Assembly: GCA_911728435.2 (NCBI GenBank)
Contig: OU452201.1
Location: 29,884,001 to 29,948,000, forward strand
Direction: 5' to 3'
Origin: Apoderus coryli
Taxonomy: Eukaryota > Arthropoda > Insecta > Coleoptera > Attelabidae
Length of the DNA: 64,000 nucleotides
The notes beneath the pieces were generated by a model, which was given only the letters and a program-made list of their open reading frames with translations, ran no database searches and was not told the origin of the DNA. Below, piece by piece: positions 32,212 through 44,389 of this stretch. The position numbers and the translations under genes were made by a program. Position 1 is the stretch's first letter. Each line of letters begins with the position of its first letter.

Positions 32212-32505
32212 ATGTTCCAATCCCAACAGCTGGTCACGAATAGCAGCACACACATCAACCATATACCAAGTAACGGAACGGTGGTGCAATCGAAAAAGCG
32301 TAAAACAACCGAATATTATCCTGACAACAGCAGGGCATACCCTGTAACCAGTGTACAACATAGTAATATCAGTAATAATAGTGGTGTTTGTATTATTAAT
32401 AATACGTGCGAACTGAATAATCATGCCAGTCCAAACAGTCAACAGACATGTGTGCGTACTTCTGCGATTAAGTTTTTAGACGCCTATCAGCGCTGCGGCC
32501 AGAAG
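32212..32505 (+). CDS. Hipk: HIPK-like kinase, N-terminal exon
   Basis: The acceptor ATTTACAG (to 32208) precedes GAC-ATG. The ATG at 32212 is a probable start, although an upstream coding exon cannot be excluded. The exon encodes about 98 residues: a polar Asn/Ser-rich region, a basic 'SKKRKTTEYYPD' (compare KKLKIEP of vertebrate HIPKs) and, at its end, 'FLDAYQRCGQK', which matches the 'LLDTYQKCGLK' signature just before RKS in HIPK1/2. The donor AAG|GTAAGA at 32505/32506 is phase 0. HIPKs are nuclear Ser/Thr kinases acting in Wnt, Notch and Hippo signalling. The kinase domain itself is not in the window. It splices in phase to 57081. Confidence 0.75.
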
Positions 32506-32563
32506 GTAAGAGCTTATTAGAAAATATTTGGGATTGGGATATTAGGAATTAAAATACATCTAA

Positions 32564-33166
32564 AGCCCGTCGTCCACGGAGCGACTGGTTTCTGATGAAA
32601 CTGATTTAATACCGTAGTAACAAACTAGTTGGATAATCATTTCTCGTACACGTAGCGACGCAAACGAAAAATATCAGTTTCCGATAATTTATTAAAAGGC
32701 GAAGTGCTACTTTGTGGCTGTGTGTTGTGATAAATTATGGATGATTTGGATGAGCTGGCTATTTTGTACTATTACAATCGGAAATATAGACGCAGAAGAA
32801 GGCGATTCTGGGTCCATCCCTACATAGAGAGAAATTTAAACTGCAGATTATTTGTAGCCGCCTCAGAATTGCAACTAGATGATGCAAAGTTTCATATGTT
32901 CTACAGAATGACTAAAGAAACCTATAAACAACAACCGCAATATATCTCGATAACGCCAGAATGTGAAATATCCAAACAAAATATCACTCGGCGACCGACA
33001 GAGCCAGTCTCTTGGCGACTAATCTCTTGCAAGTACGCTACCGATCCGTGACTGGTACGTCCGTGTACGAGATACAATTTGAATCAACGCGCAGGGACGC
33101 AAAAGAAACAGAAGTGACGAAAGTATTAAAACAGTCAGAAACCAGTCGCTTCGTGGACGACGGGGC
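32564..33166 (+). mobile_element. Harbinger element with truncated transposase ORF
   Basis: The ends AGCCCGTCGTCCACGGAGCG and its inverse (CGCTTCGTGGACGACGGGGC) form TIRs of about 30 bases. TAA flanks both sides (32561-32563 and 33167-33169). The ORF 32737-33051 (104 aa) starts MDDLDELAILYYY and contains 'RRRFWVHPYIERNL' and 'DDAKFHMFYRMTKETY', the N-terminal signature of HARBI1-type transposases. It lacks the DDE nuclease, so it is a non-autonomous deletion derivative. It sits 58 bases after the HIPK-like donor. Confidence 0.85.
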
Positions 33167-33243
33167 TAACTACACAAAAGTGATAGATATTTTTAAGGAC
33201 TTAGACGTAAGTATTTTATTTCCTATCTTGAACAATCCATTCT

Positions 33244-33690
33244 ACAGGGTGTCAGGAAAAAGGAGATCAATCCGTTAATCACAGATTCTTTGAGCAAAAA
33301 TAAGTTTTAAGATGTCATTTTTCATTTTAGCCCTCCATGTTCGATATACAAGGCGTCAAAGTTGAAAATTTAAAACCAATATTTTTAAATAATTATAGTA
33401 TTTATTGAGATATTGGATTCAAATTTAGTATGTTGCTTCAGCCTAAAGAGCTACTTCTTTCCAAAAAACAACACAAAAAACCATTTCTTAATAGCCAAAA
33501 TACGGGATGTTCAGTACTCATTGACCCCCCCAAGTTTTTATTACGTACGCCAATGACTTTTAAACTAAGTTTTTATAGGTTGCTATGTATTTTTGAATAT
33601 TTTTTAACTCTTATAAAATTTTGATAAAATCATTTGTTTTTGAGATATTTGGAAAAGTATTGGCTGTTGTTTGATGCCTCGCTGGCTCTG
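33244..33690 (-). repeat. Dispersed repeat with ACAGGGTGTC end, copy 1
   Basis: This is the inverse of 46819-47260 over about 445 bases with moderate divergence. Its outer end is ACAGGGTGTC, the end motif of mariner-like elements common in insects. No coding content. The inner end ('ctcgctggctctggc') has no partner TIR that I can see. Confidence 0.75.
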
Positions 33691-34044
33691 GCTAAACATA
33701 TAATGTTGAAATATCAAGCCACTCTGGTGTTACCTTGGATACCAGTGTGAAAACAGCAGTTAAAATTCTAGCAGTTAATTCCGAACATTGCCGAATGGAG
33801 TATACCGGGGTGAATGATGATTTACATCAAATTGATGCAATGCAAATGCAAACTACATGTAGTATCATTAATATAAGTTAATTTACTTATATGGTAATAA
33901 TTATTTGTCAATAAATAAATATTTCGACAGACATATTTGAGGTTAGAATATCAATTAATTCAAATGTTGTGTTCAGAGTGGTTATATACTACTAATATCA
34001 AGAAATTCATATATAAATAACATATATATTTCAGTGATATAATT
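33691..34044. other. Spacer before the satellite; nothing recognised
   Basis: No feature that I can support. Confidence 0.4.
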
Positions 34045-37000
34045 ATCAGAGCCGTATTATTAATTTTTAAGCCCCCAACAACATTATAGCTGCTGACCTT
34101 ATAGCTCAAAACTCGCTAGGCGTGCCACTTTGAAATTTATAGCATAGATAGTCCTCTACATGTCCTTTGAACTCATATATGTTAGAATGACTTACACCCC
34201 GTCAGAGCCGTACTATATGATTTTTTTATTCCGGGATAATATTTTAACTGCTGACCCCATATCTCAAAACTGGCAACGCGTGCCACCTTGGAATTTATAG
34301 CATAGAGAGTCCTCAACATACCCTTTGAACTCATATATGTCAGAATGACTTACACCCCGTCAGAGCCGGACTATCTGATTTTTTTGTTCCGCGACAGGTT
34401 TTAACTGCTGAACTCATAGCTCAAAACTGGCAAGGTGTGCCACTTTGAAATTTATAGTATAGATAGTCCTCAAAATGTCCTTTGAACTCATATATGTCAG
34501 AATGACTTACACCCCGTCAGAGCCGTACTATATGATTTTTTTATTCCGGGATAATATTTTAACTGCTGACCCTATATCTCAAAACTGGCAAGGCGTGCCA
34601 CCTTGGAATTTATAGCATAGAGAGTCCTCAACATTCCCTTTGAACTCATAAATGTCAGAATGACTTACACCTCGTCAGAGCCGGACTATCTGATTTTTTT
34701 ATTCCGCGACAGGTTTTAACTGCTGAACTCATAGCTCAAAACTGGCAAGGTGTGCCACTTTGAAATTTATAGCATAGATAGTCCTCAAAATGTCCTTTGA
34801 ACTCATATATGTGAGAATGACTTACACCCCGTCAGAGCCGTACTATATGATTTTTTTATTCCGGGATAATATTTTAACTGCTGACCCCATATCTCAAAAC
34901 TAGCAAGGCATGCCACCTTGGAATTTAAAGCATAGAGAGTCCTCAACATACCCTTTGAACTCATAAATGTGAGAATGACTTACACCCCGTCAGAGCCGGA
35001 CTATCTGATTTTTTTATTCCGCGACAGGTTTTAATTGCTGAACTCATAGCTCAAAACTTGCAAGGTGTGCCACTTTGAAATTTATAGCATAGATAGTCCT
35101 CAAAATGTCCTTTGAACTCATATATGTGAGAATGACTTACACCCCGTCAGAGCCGTACTATATGATTTTTTTATTCCGGGATAATATTTTAACTGCTGAC
35201 CCCATATCTCAAAACTAGCAAAGCATGCCACCTTGGAATTTAAAGCATAGAGAGTCCTCAACATACCCTTTGAACTCATAAATGTCAGAATGACTTACAC
35301 CCCGTCAGAGCCGGACTATCTGATTTTTTTATTCCGCGACAGGTTTTAACTGCTGAACTCATAGCTCAAAACTGGCAAGGTGTGCCACTTTGAAATTTAT
35401 AGCATAGATAGTCCTCAAAATGTCCTTTGAACTCATATATGTGAGAATGACTTACACCCCGTCAGAGCCGGACTATCTGATTTTTTTATTCCGCGACAGG
35501 TTTTAACTGCTGAACTCATAGCTCAAAACTGGCAAGGTGTGCCACTTTGAAATTTATAGCATAGATAGTCCTCAAAATGTCCTTTGAACTCATATATGTG
35601 AGAATGACTTACACCCCGTCAGAGCCGTACTATATGATTTTTTTATTCCGGGATAATATTTTAACTGCTGACCCCATATCTCAAAACTAGCAAGGCATGC
35701 CACCTTGGAATTTAAAGCATAGAGAGTCCTCAACATACCCTTTGAACTCATAAATGTGAGAATGACTTACACCCCGTCAGAGCCGGACTATCTGATTTTT
35801 TTATTCCGCGACAGGTTTTAACTGCTGAACTCATAGCTCAAAACTGGCAAGGTGTGCCACTTTGAAATTTATAGCATAGATAGTCCTCAAAATGTCCTTT
35901 GAACTCATATATGTGAGAATGACTTACACCCCGTCAGAGCCGTACTATATGATTTTTTTATTCCGGGATAATATTTTAACTGCTGACCCCATATCTCAAA
36001 ACTAGCAAGGCATGCCACCTTGGAATTTAAAGCATAGAGAGTCCTCAACATACCCTTTGAACTCATAAATGTGAGAATGACTTACACCCCGTCAGAGCCG
36101 GACTATCTGATTTTTTTATTCCGCGACAGGTTTTAACTGCTGAACTCATAGCTCAAAACTGGCAAGGTGTGCCACTTTGAAATTTATAGCATAGATAGTC
36201 CTTAAAATGTCCTTTGAACTCATATATGTGAGAATGACTTACACCCCGTCAGAGCCGTACTATATGATTTTTTTATTCCGGGATAATATTTTAACTGCTG
36301 ACCCCATATCTCAAAACTAGCAAGGCATGCCACCTTGGAATTTAAAGCATAGAGAGTCCTCAACATACCCTTTGAACTCATAAATGTCAGAATGACTTAC
36401 ACCCCGTCAGAGCCGGACTATCTGATTTTTTTATTCCGCGACAGGTTTTAACTGCTGAACTCATAGCTCAAAACTGGCAAGGTGTGCCACTTTGAAATTT
36501 ATAGCATAGATAGTCCTCAAAATGTCCTTTGAACTTATATATGTGAGAATGACTTACACCCCGTCAGAGCCGTACTATATGATTTTTTTATTCCGGGATA
36601 ATATTTTAACTGCTGACCCCATATCTCAAAACTGGCAAGGCGTGCCACTTTGGAATTTATAGCATATATAGTCCTCAACATATCCTTTGAACTCATATAT
36701 GTCAGAATGACTTACACCCCGTCAGAGCCGGACTATCTGATTTTTTTATTCCGCGACAGGTTTTAACTGCTGAACTCATAGCTCAAAACTGGCAAGGTGT
36801 GCCACTTTGAAATTTATAGCATAGATAGTCCTTAAAATGTCCTTTGAACTCATATATGTGAGAATGACTTACACCCCGTCAGAGCCGTACTATATGATTT
36901 TTTATTCCGGGATAATATTTTAACTGCTGACCCCATATCTCAAAACTAGCAAGGCATGCCACCTTGGAATTTAAAGCATAGAGAGTCCTCAACATACCCT

Positions 37001-37673
37001 TTGAACTCATAAATGTCAGAATGACTTACACCCCGTCAGAGCCGGACTATCTGATTTTTTTATTCCGCGACAGGTTTTAACTGCTGAACTCATAGCTCAA
37101 AACTGGCAAGGTGTGCCACTTTGAAATTTATAGCATAGATAGTCCTCAAAATGTCCTTTGAACTTATATATGTGAGAATGACTTACACCCCGTCAGAGCC
37201 GTACTATATGATTTTTTTATTCCGGGATAATATTTTAACTGCTGACCCCATATCTCAAAACTGGCAAGGCGTGCCACTTTGGAATTTATAGCATATATAG
37301 TCCTCAACATATCCTTTGAACTCATATATGTCAGAATGACTTACACCCCGTCAGAGCCGGACTATCTGATTTTTTTATTCCGCGACAGGTTTTAACTGCT
37401 GAACTCATAGCTCAAAACTGGCAAGGTGTGCCACTTTGAAATTTATAGCATAGATAGTCCTCAAAATGTCCTTTGAACTCATATATGTCAGAATGACTTA
37501 CACCCCGTCAGAGCCGGACTATTTGATTTTTTTATTCCGCGACAGGTTTTAACTGCTGAACTCATAGCTCAAAACTGGCAAGGCGTGCCACTTTGAAATT
37601 TATAGCATATATAGTCCTCAAAATGTCCTTTGAACCCATATATGTCAGAATGACTTACACCCCGTCAGAGCCG
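34045..37673 (+). repeat. Satellite array: 23 monomers of 157/158 bp, dimeric higher order
   Basis: Monomer starts ('gtcagagccg') fall every 157 or 158 bases from 34045 to 37664. Two types alternate: 'gtactatatga...ccgggataat' and 'ggactatctga...ccgcgacagg'. This gives a 315-bp dimer repeated about eleven times. The alternation breaks at 35304/35461 and 37350/37507, where two of the second type are adjacent. Private variants recur 629 bases apart (36532/37161 'gaacttatat'; 36661/37290 'agcatatata'), showing a four-monomer duplication. The array lies inside the HIPK-like intron. No ORF runs through it. Confidence 0.95.
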
Positions 37674-37689
37674 TACTATTTATTTTCTT

Positions 37690-38030
37690 CATTAAGCGAC
37701 AATGGTTTAACTATAAATATCTACGTCATAAGCAAAATAATAAATAATGAATGTTTGAATTAAAAATAAAGTAGATATAATTTTAAATTAGATTATTAAG
37801 TTAACTTGTTTTTTATCATGCTTTTTTTTTAAGGAAAGCTCTACTTCGTCAATTGAGTAAACCCAAATATGGTCGTTTGCAGTATAAAAATGATGTTGAC
37901 TTTATTTGAGGATGAATGACATGTTCTCAGAAATTTTCAAAAGTTTGGTCCCACTCTATTAAACGTCTGTACTGTATGGTTCCAACTGTAGCTTTTAGCA
38001 CGAGATATCAAATGACAACAAGATGTAAGG
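37690..38030. other. Spacer; nothing recognised
   Basis: No feature that I can support. Confidence 0.4.
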
Positions 38031-38460
38031 GACGACATCTAGTGTGAGCAGGCAATATGCCCGGTAAAACAAAATTTACAAGCGATGGCCGGTCAAGAAG
38101 TAAGAACTCCATTAAATCCTATTGCCAACACTAAATACGCCTGAATTCCCTAGTGGGAGGCTTTATTTACGAAATGTTTGTTACACAATCTAACAAGACT
38201 TTAAGTAAGTTTGAAATGTGTTTCACACTATGGCGCTTTCACTTTGAGCATATTATTACATTATGTAACAAGCATTCGTAAATAAAGTCTTTCGTCAGGG
38301 ATTTCGGGCGCATCTAGTGTTGGAAATAGGATTTATTGGAGGTGTTTACTTTTTGTCCGTCCAACGTTTGTAAACTTTTTTCACCAAGCACATTGCCATC
38401 TCACACTAGTTGTCGCCACATACATTTTGTTGTCATTTACTATATTTATTTTTTCACCAT
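38031..38460. mobile_element. Hammerhead-element family, palindromic copy
   Basis: 38031-38191 and 38262-38416 are diverged inverse copies. Each aligns with the body of the 331-bp hammerhead unit at 20.3-21.1 kb: 'cgtaaataaag', 'ggcgc(a/g)tctagtgttgga', 'actagttgtcgcca' and so on. The hammerhead core itself is absent here. The head-to-head layout resembles the inverted start of the 20.3 kb array and the palindromic insert at 61.1 kb. Confidence 0.65.
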
Positions 38461-39315
38461 GCAAAATAGTTTGCTAGAAGGAACACCAAATGAAAGCAAA
38501 AGATTTTGAAGGCCAATAATTATGTGTTTAATAGTAATTATTATTTAATCGAATGTATTTTTATCTGGTTTACGCAACCGTCCAGCAAGAACCAACGAGG
38601 AGGTGTAGAGCGCTCTTGCCTGAAGGGGTAGATATTAAGACATTTTTCGGTAATAAGATAATAATTTTAATTAAAAATCTTTAAAAAAATAGTACAACTA
38701 GAACATACCTTGGCTAACTAAGCGTTACTTGAGTGTTACTACTTATACCGAAAAGTGACCTATTTAAAAGGAATAGGAAGGATTCTTTGGAATGGAATTT
38801 GGTTTAGAACCGGTTAGTAAGAAAACAAAAATATTATTTTAAATATAAAAATTAAAAATAATAAGAATAAAAATTATAAAACGTAACGTAATAAAAAAAT
38901 CGCATAACGTTTCTTCATGGACGTTCGACCTGTCAAATAAACTAAACTGATGTCACATCGATCAATCACATCATCGAAAACTAACAAAACGTATATTCTA
39001 AAAACAACATAATAAGTACAAATAATATAACAAACAAAATAAAATCCATGTCTCTATGAGTCAACAAAAATAAACTTAAAAACAATCGGTTAATCGATGA
39101 TCCAAACAGCTGTACTATCGAAGGTCAAAAACAAAACCAAATTAAAAATATATTCTAAAAATTTATAACAATAAATACGTGTTTCATGTTTTTGGCAAAA
39201 AATGTAATTTCACTGGTCATTTTTAGTTAATACTAGCGTTTCGAGAATTATTCACTCATTATTTATTTAATTGAAAATAGCTTTATTGGTGGACAGAAAG
39301 AACACAAAATTGTTG
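38461..39315. other. 3' flank of the large transposase gene
   Basis: AT-rich with no ORF. I looked here and in 43661-44241 for terminal inverted repeats that would bound the transposase gene and found no convincing pair. Confidence 0.35.
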
Positions 39316-42300
39316 TTAGTATTTTCGGCACAAAGAACACATGTTGCATTCAATAAAATTTGAATTATCATTCAGGGATTTATTGCATAAAGAATGAATA
39401 TTTCTATGGCAAAATTGACATTCTAAGGAAGTTGATTTATCAACAACATTACGTCCACATAATAAACATTTGTCGCCCATGTCCGACGATCTCCCTAAGA
39501 TAATCCGTTTTATGGTATCTCTATAAGAATCAATACCACACGATTCATCAAGAGGCTTACCTTCTAAAATGTTATTAAAAAAATAAATGATATATGGACC
39601 GCAATTATATTGATCTGTTTGAATAAGATGATTGAGGGAAAGAATTGAAAAATCGGTATGATCGATCGGTTTGTCCAAAATTGCCTGATATTGATTCCAA
39701 AAATGTTTGAATTTTTTGTAATATATGTCCGCCATTTTACGAGTTGAACCCATGGGATCTAAATATATAAAAGTTTTTAAACGAAAATCTATTAATATTA
39801 GACAGAAATGATTGCCACCGACGACTATAGGCATTGCAAGAGGCTTATCAAAAAATTTCACTTTTTTTAAAAAATCAGTTGAAAACGAACTAAAGTTTTT
39901 AAATATTTCGGTACCGATTATGTCCTCAACAATAGTGTATTTCTGATATTTATCCAAAGCTATCATTGCTAATGTAACAGTAGTACCAGTTAGCCACGAT
40001 TTGCCAGTTAAGGAATTAAAATCTGAAAATAAAAGTTCCTTTATTGTGATATCAGTGTCATCAAAAGTGGCAACAACATATTCGCGATCTACTTTTTGAT
40101 AAAAATTAATATTATTTACTAAACCATTGGGAAGTAAAATTATCTCATTTAGGGTTGTCCATTTTCTCGCAGCAAATAGGGGAATTTCATGGGATGGTAG
40201 TAATAAAGCTGGCATGTAATAAAAATAATAAAAAAATTTTAATCGGGGAAACATTATATTCCAAAATTTAGTGTCCCTACGAATTCTTTCGATTTTTAGA
40301 TCCACCGTAGTGTAGATAACAAAATCACACCAAGGGCGGTTGGTTATTTCTAAAAGTCCTTGAATTTGACAATAGTACTCATGCGTAGTTTTCAAGTTGC
40401 CAGAAGAATCCAAGTAAGCAAGGATATTTCTATCAATTTTGGAGTTTCGAATGCTATAAGGGCACTTTACCTCAATCAATCCATCATCATCAATAAAACC
40501 GTCGGGAGATCCTGCGATATAATTATGTTGTTTATGAATAACAAGTCCAGCTTTTTTGAAATGACATTTGGTTTGAGAAACATATAATTTGATGGCATTA
40601 TTTTCATTAGTAACTCCATAATTTACTGAAGGAATGTTACATAAATTGCGATTCTGCAATATTTGTTTGGCTAAATTGATCTTGCGCTTCTCACTAGAAC
40701 CTGTAAAAACTTTGCCAAAATTTGAAGCAGTTAGGCGAACTTGTCGTTCTCTAACCCAGATAGTAGAGCTTCTCTGTCGTACCGTCTCTTCTTGAATCAA
40801 ATTCATCGCTCGAGGGGACAGTGTCAAGGTTTGCAAGTGTTGCAAACACTTTTCGCGAATAGTTGTTTCAGCCTGACAGTGTATATTGATGATATCGACA
40901 GTTGGGTTGCTTAAGCAAAGACGACAAACAAATGCTCCAGAATAAGACTTTTCTAGCGTAGAAGAGTCACATTGCTGATGAATCCATCCATTACACGTAT
41001 CGCATTGGACCCAGTCGGCAGTTGCATCTAGTCTTCCGCGTAAACAATATAAGCATTTGTCAAAAACTGTGTCATTTTGACCAACGTCTTGAAATGATTT
41101 AAGATAATTGCCAGAAAAATGTGTGGTAATTGATGTTTTTGGTCTTTTGCACCAACTCTCTTGAGATGTGTATTCATCTGAACTCAAATCTTTACTGAAA
41201 AGCCTTTTTCTCGCAAGTCCTTTTTTCGGTATGTTTAATTGAATTTCTTTGTAAACAGAGAGTACATTTATTCTACTTTTTCTAATAAATCGTGAAGCCT
41301 TTAGGTTTTTTTGACCCTCTAACAAAATATTTTTTAACTGTCCAAAATAATTTTCCACAACAGAGTTACTTAATCTATCTATTTTGTATTCTTTTCTAAT
41401 TAAAATCCCTGTCCACAATGGACAAAATGGCATATATTTAATTAAAACTAAATTTAAGAATTCTGGATTATAAAATACATTTTTTTCTAATTTTCGTTCA
41501 CTAGACACTAGTACATGTTTATCAAACAACATTTTAAAATATTTATAAAAAGGACTGCGCTTATATAGGGCAGTCTCGCTTTCGTCGATAGGGGCAACAG
41601 AAATATCACAACTATCTGAATTATAAGTACTGTTGACATTTTCAATATTATTATGCATAGCAAATAAACGTGTTTTAGCAACAACAACTTGGTTGCTTAC
41701 ATCCACAGATAATAAAAGTGTTGTTAAATCAGTAAACCAGTTAGATATGACAGTAATATCCTTTTGAAGAATACAAATAGCCAACAAATTTTTTAAAATT
41801 CCTTCAAGCTCTTTTTCATCTTTAAAATGCAGCGCAACATCTTTGGACACCATTTTCATAAAGTGGGCGCAACACATATGTATTGTAATTATATTAGAAT
41901 CCAAATGTTTATTATTAAACGCAACTTCGAAAGTTAAATCTAAATATTCATAAAGCAATAAACGATTACATGCTTTGGTGATTGCGTGGATATTTGCAAA
42001 TGAGAAATCTGTAACAACAGCACCAAATGCTGGCCATTTATTATGCTCTTCGCAGAAGGTTCTAAATTCATTAAAAATTTTGAAAATTGTTTTTGAATTA
42101 TGGTTCGATGACAACATTTCAAAAATAGGGACTATCCTCTTGTTCTGTATATGATTAATAACTCCAGAATATAGATAAACTCGATTATCCATTGAATTTA
42201 CTTTTCTTGCAATACTGCCAGTTGCATCAAAATGAATAATTGGAGGAACGTCCATAAGAGTTTGTTGATTTTTTAAAATGTGTAATTGTTCCATACTATA

Positions 42301-43660
42301 TGTTTTGACGCAAAATGGAATACATACTTCTTGCAAGTACTCTGGATGATCGCGTTGCATTTTAATTAAGTCTAATATATCGTCCTTATCTCTATCTAAT
42401 TGTGCTAGCGCATCTGATCTAATTTTGCGAACAGTTGAATCAGATTTAATTTCTCCAAGATTTTGAGTTTTTAATATGAATTGGGAGTTACTATTTATAA
42501 TATCATTGGCTTTTATAACAGATGGTTTTTTACTTAAACAATCTTGCATTTTTAAAACTCGTTTAATACCCTTTAAGTATGATGTCACAAATTGATGATG
42601 CGAAAAGTTCAATCCTGAACTATATACCATAACAACTAAATCTGGATTAATAATAATTTTAAATTTTTTGCATTTATATGCATTATGTTTGCAGACAGCA
42701 AAAATAGTAATATTTTGTTTCGAGTAATTTGTATATTTAAATATTATGTTGCAAGTATTATTGGCCGATTGAGAAATTTTTTGTTTTAAATATGAAGGCG
42801 CATAATAAGCATTTAATTTAGAATTTTCTGATACCAATTGCCATGCCCTTTCCGAAATATTAAATGTTCCTTCGAAATGATTACAGTCTTTGTAAGTACA
42901 AGTCGGTAGATTATCGAGATTTTGAGATCCGCGGGGTAAAAGCTCATCATTATCACATTTAGCATTACTAAATAATTCGTAAGGCATCGGTTTTTTTTCA
43001 GGAGTCGGTATAATTGGTTCTTCATAGTTTTCACTTTCATGATTAACACACGTTGGAACAATAATGAAAGATGGTTCTGAGCTTAAACCATCATTTTCTA
43101 CAAGAGAACTGTCGCTGCATCTATGATTTGCAATAGGTGAAATAGGTTGCCAATCTTCGTGATTTATTGTTATATCCTCTACATTTGGAGTTGAGCAGAA
43201 TATAATTGGCAAAGAATCGTTTCTATTAAAATATTGTTTACATATTTTATGAATTAACTTTCTATTTATAACAGAGTTTTTTTTACTAAGTATTTTACAT
43301 AAGTTTCCAAAAAAAAAAATTAATGTCTTTCCTATATCCTCCGACTTTCAAAAAATCTTCTGCCGAAAATTTCAAATTGGCCAAATAGTTAAAAGTTTTA
43401 CTTTCTAAAGTTTGTTTTTCACAGTTTTCAATATTATTTGCAAGTACCTGCTTAAATTTATCATTGTTTCTCTTAATATACAAAGAAATTTGACTTGGAA
43501 ATACTTTTTTCTTAGTAGTACTTAAATGATTCGCTATTTCGTGCAATATAGGATCGTTATTTTTTAATAAAGACAACCTATCAATCGTGATTTCCGGACA
43601 TACTTTTAATATTACATTTATAATTTTGTCTAAATAGCTTTGTGTAGTAGTTTCAACCAT
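39316..43660 (-). pseudogene. Composite transposase: MULE-like DDE, PHD, YqaJ nuclease, Ulp1 protease, PHD; one frameshift
   Basis: The ATG at 43660 opens a 121-codon frame that ends at 43295 just after an 11-T run. One T fewer would join it to the 1298-codon frame ending at 39316, whose own first codon is TTG. In that second frame: a Cys/His cluster (about 170-206) before a DDE-like core with D329 (HFDATG), D402 (VTDFSFAN), C447-C448-H450 and E620 (VENYFGQLK). Next is PHD finger 1 (C720, C723, C737, C740, H745, C748, C763, C766). Then a YqaJ/PD-(D/E)xK nuclease (E870, D904 in GSPDG, E914-x-K916, Q949/Q951). Then a Ulp1/C48 protease with H1135, D1152, Q1198, C1204. Last is PHD finger 2 (C1249-C1295). 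All key residues are present, so the copy looks young. It is intronless and lies antisense in the HIPK-like intron. No TIRs were identified. Confidence 0.8.
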
Positions 43661-44241
43661 TGTTTACTATTTTATGATAACCAAATTAGCTATTATGTCT
43701 TGTTTTGAATAACACTAAAAATTAATTTTTTTCTTACGTACCGCTAATAGGCATAGGTACCTACCAATAATAATTTAAGTGATTTATCAGTGTAAATATA
43801 TATTTTCGCGGGCTTTGTAAACTATTATTCGCTATACCATAGTGAATAATACGCTAGGTATACTAAAAATGCCAGCTTTAATTAAATGCAAACGCAATAA
43901 ATATTCGAAAATAAATCAAAAATATCTTACCTTTACAAAAAACAAAAAAACAATAAAATACCTGCTCTGATCACTTTGATGCATATTATGCATTATTTGT
44001 TTACCTTATGCCGCGGGCCGCATTTTACAATGTACCTCCAGCATTAGAATAAAAAGTTGACGAAAAATAAAAAATACGCGCCAAAACAAACACGCTCAAA
44101 AAGATCGAGATAGATTAGGTATGGTATCTAATATGAGGGTGATATTATTTTACAGGGTTTTAAATAAAACCTATTTTTAAATATATTTATTCGTATTATT
44201 TTGGACATATTAGCTCATATTTATCGTAAGTATTATTTTTT
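43661..44241. other. 5' flank of the large transposase gene
   Basis: AT-rich. A small hairpin lies around 43825-43852 ('attattcgctataccatagtgaataat'). No promoter element or element end can be supported. Confidence 0.35.
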
Positions 44242-44341
44242 NNNNNNNNNNNNNNNNNNNNNNNNNNNNNNNNNNNNNNNNNNNNNNNNNNNNNNNNNNN
44301 NNNNNNNNNNNNNNNNNNNNNNNNNNNNNNNNNNNNNNNNN
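44242..44341. other. Assembly gap (100 N)
   Basis: A run of exactly 100 N, the conventional scaffold gap of unknown length. The left part of the following mariner-like gene may be missing within it. Confidence 1.
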
Positions 44342-44389
44342 GGATACCTACTTAAGCAATGTTTTATTGTTGTCAAATTAGTATTTTAA

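Noticed and set aside
34045..37673. Regular spaced repeats resembling a CRISPR array
   Set aside because: Monomers are 157/158 bp with no unique spacers, in eukaryotic intronic DNA; it is a satellite.
38461..44241. Terminal inverted repeats for the composite transposase
   Set aside because: Comparing both flanks by eye gave no matching ends or duplication, so no element boundary is claimed.
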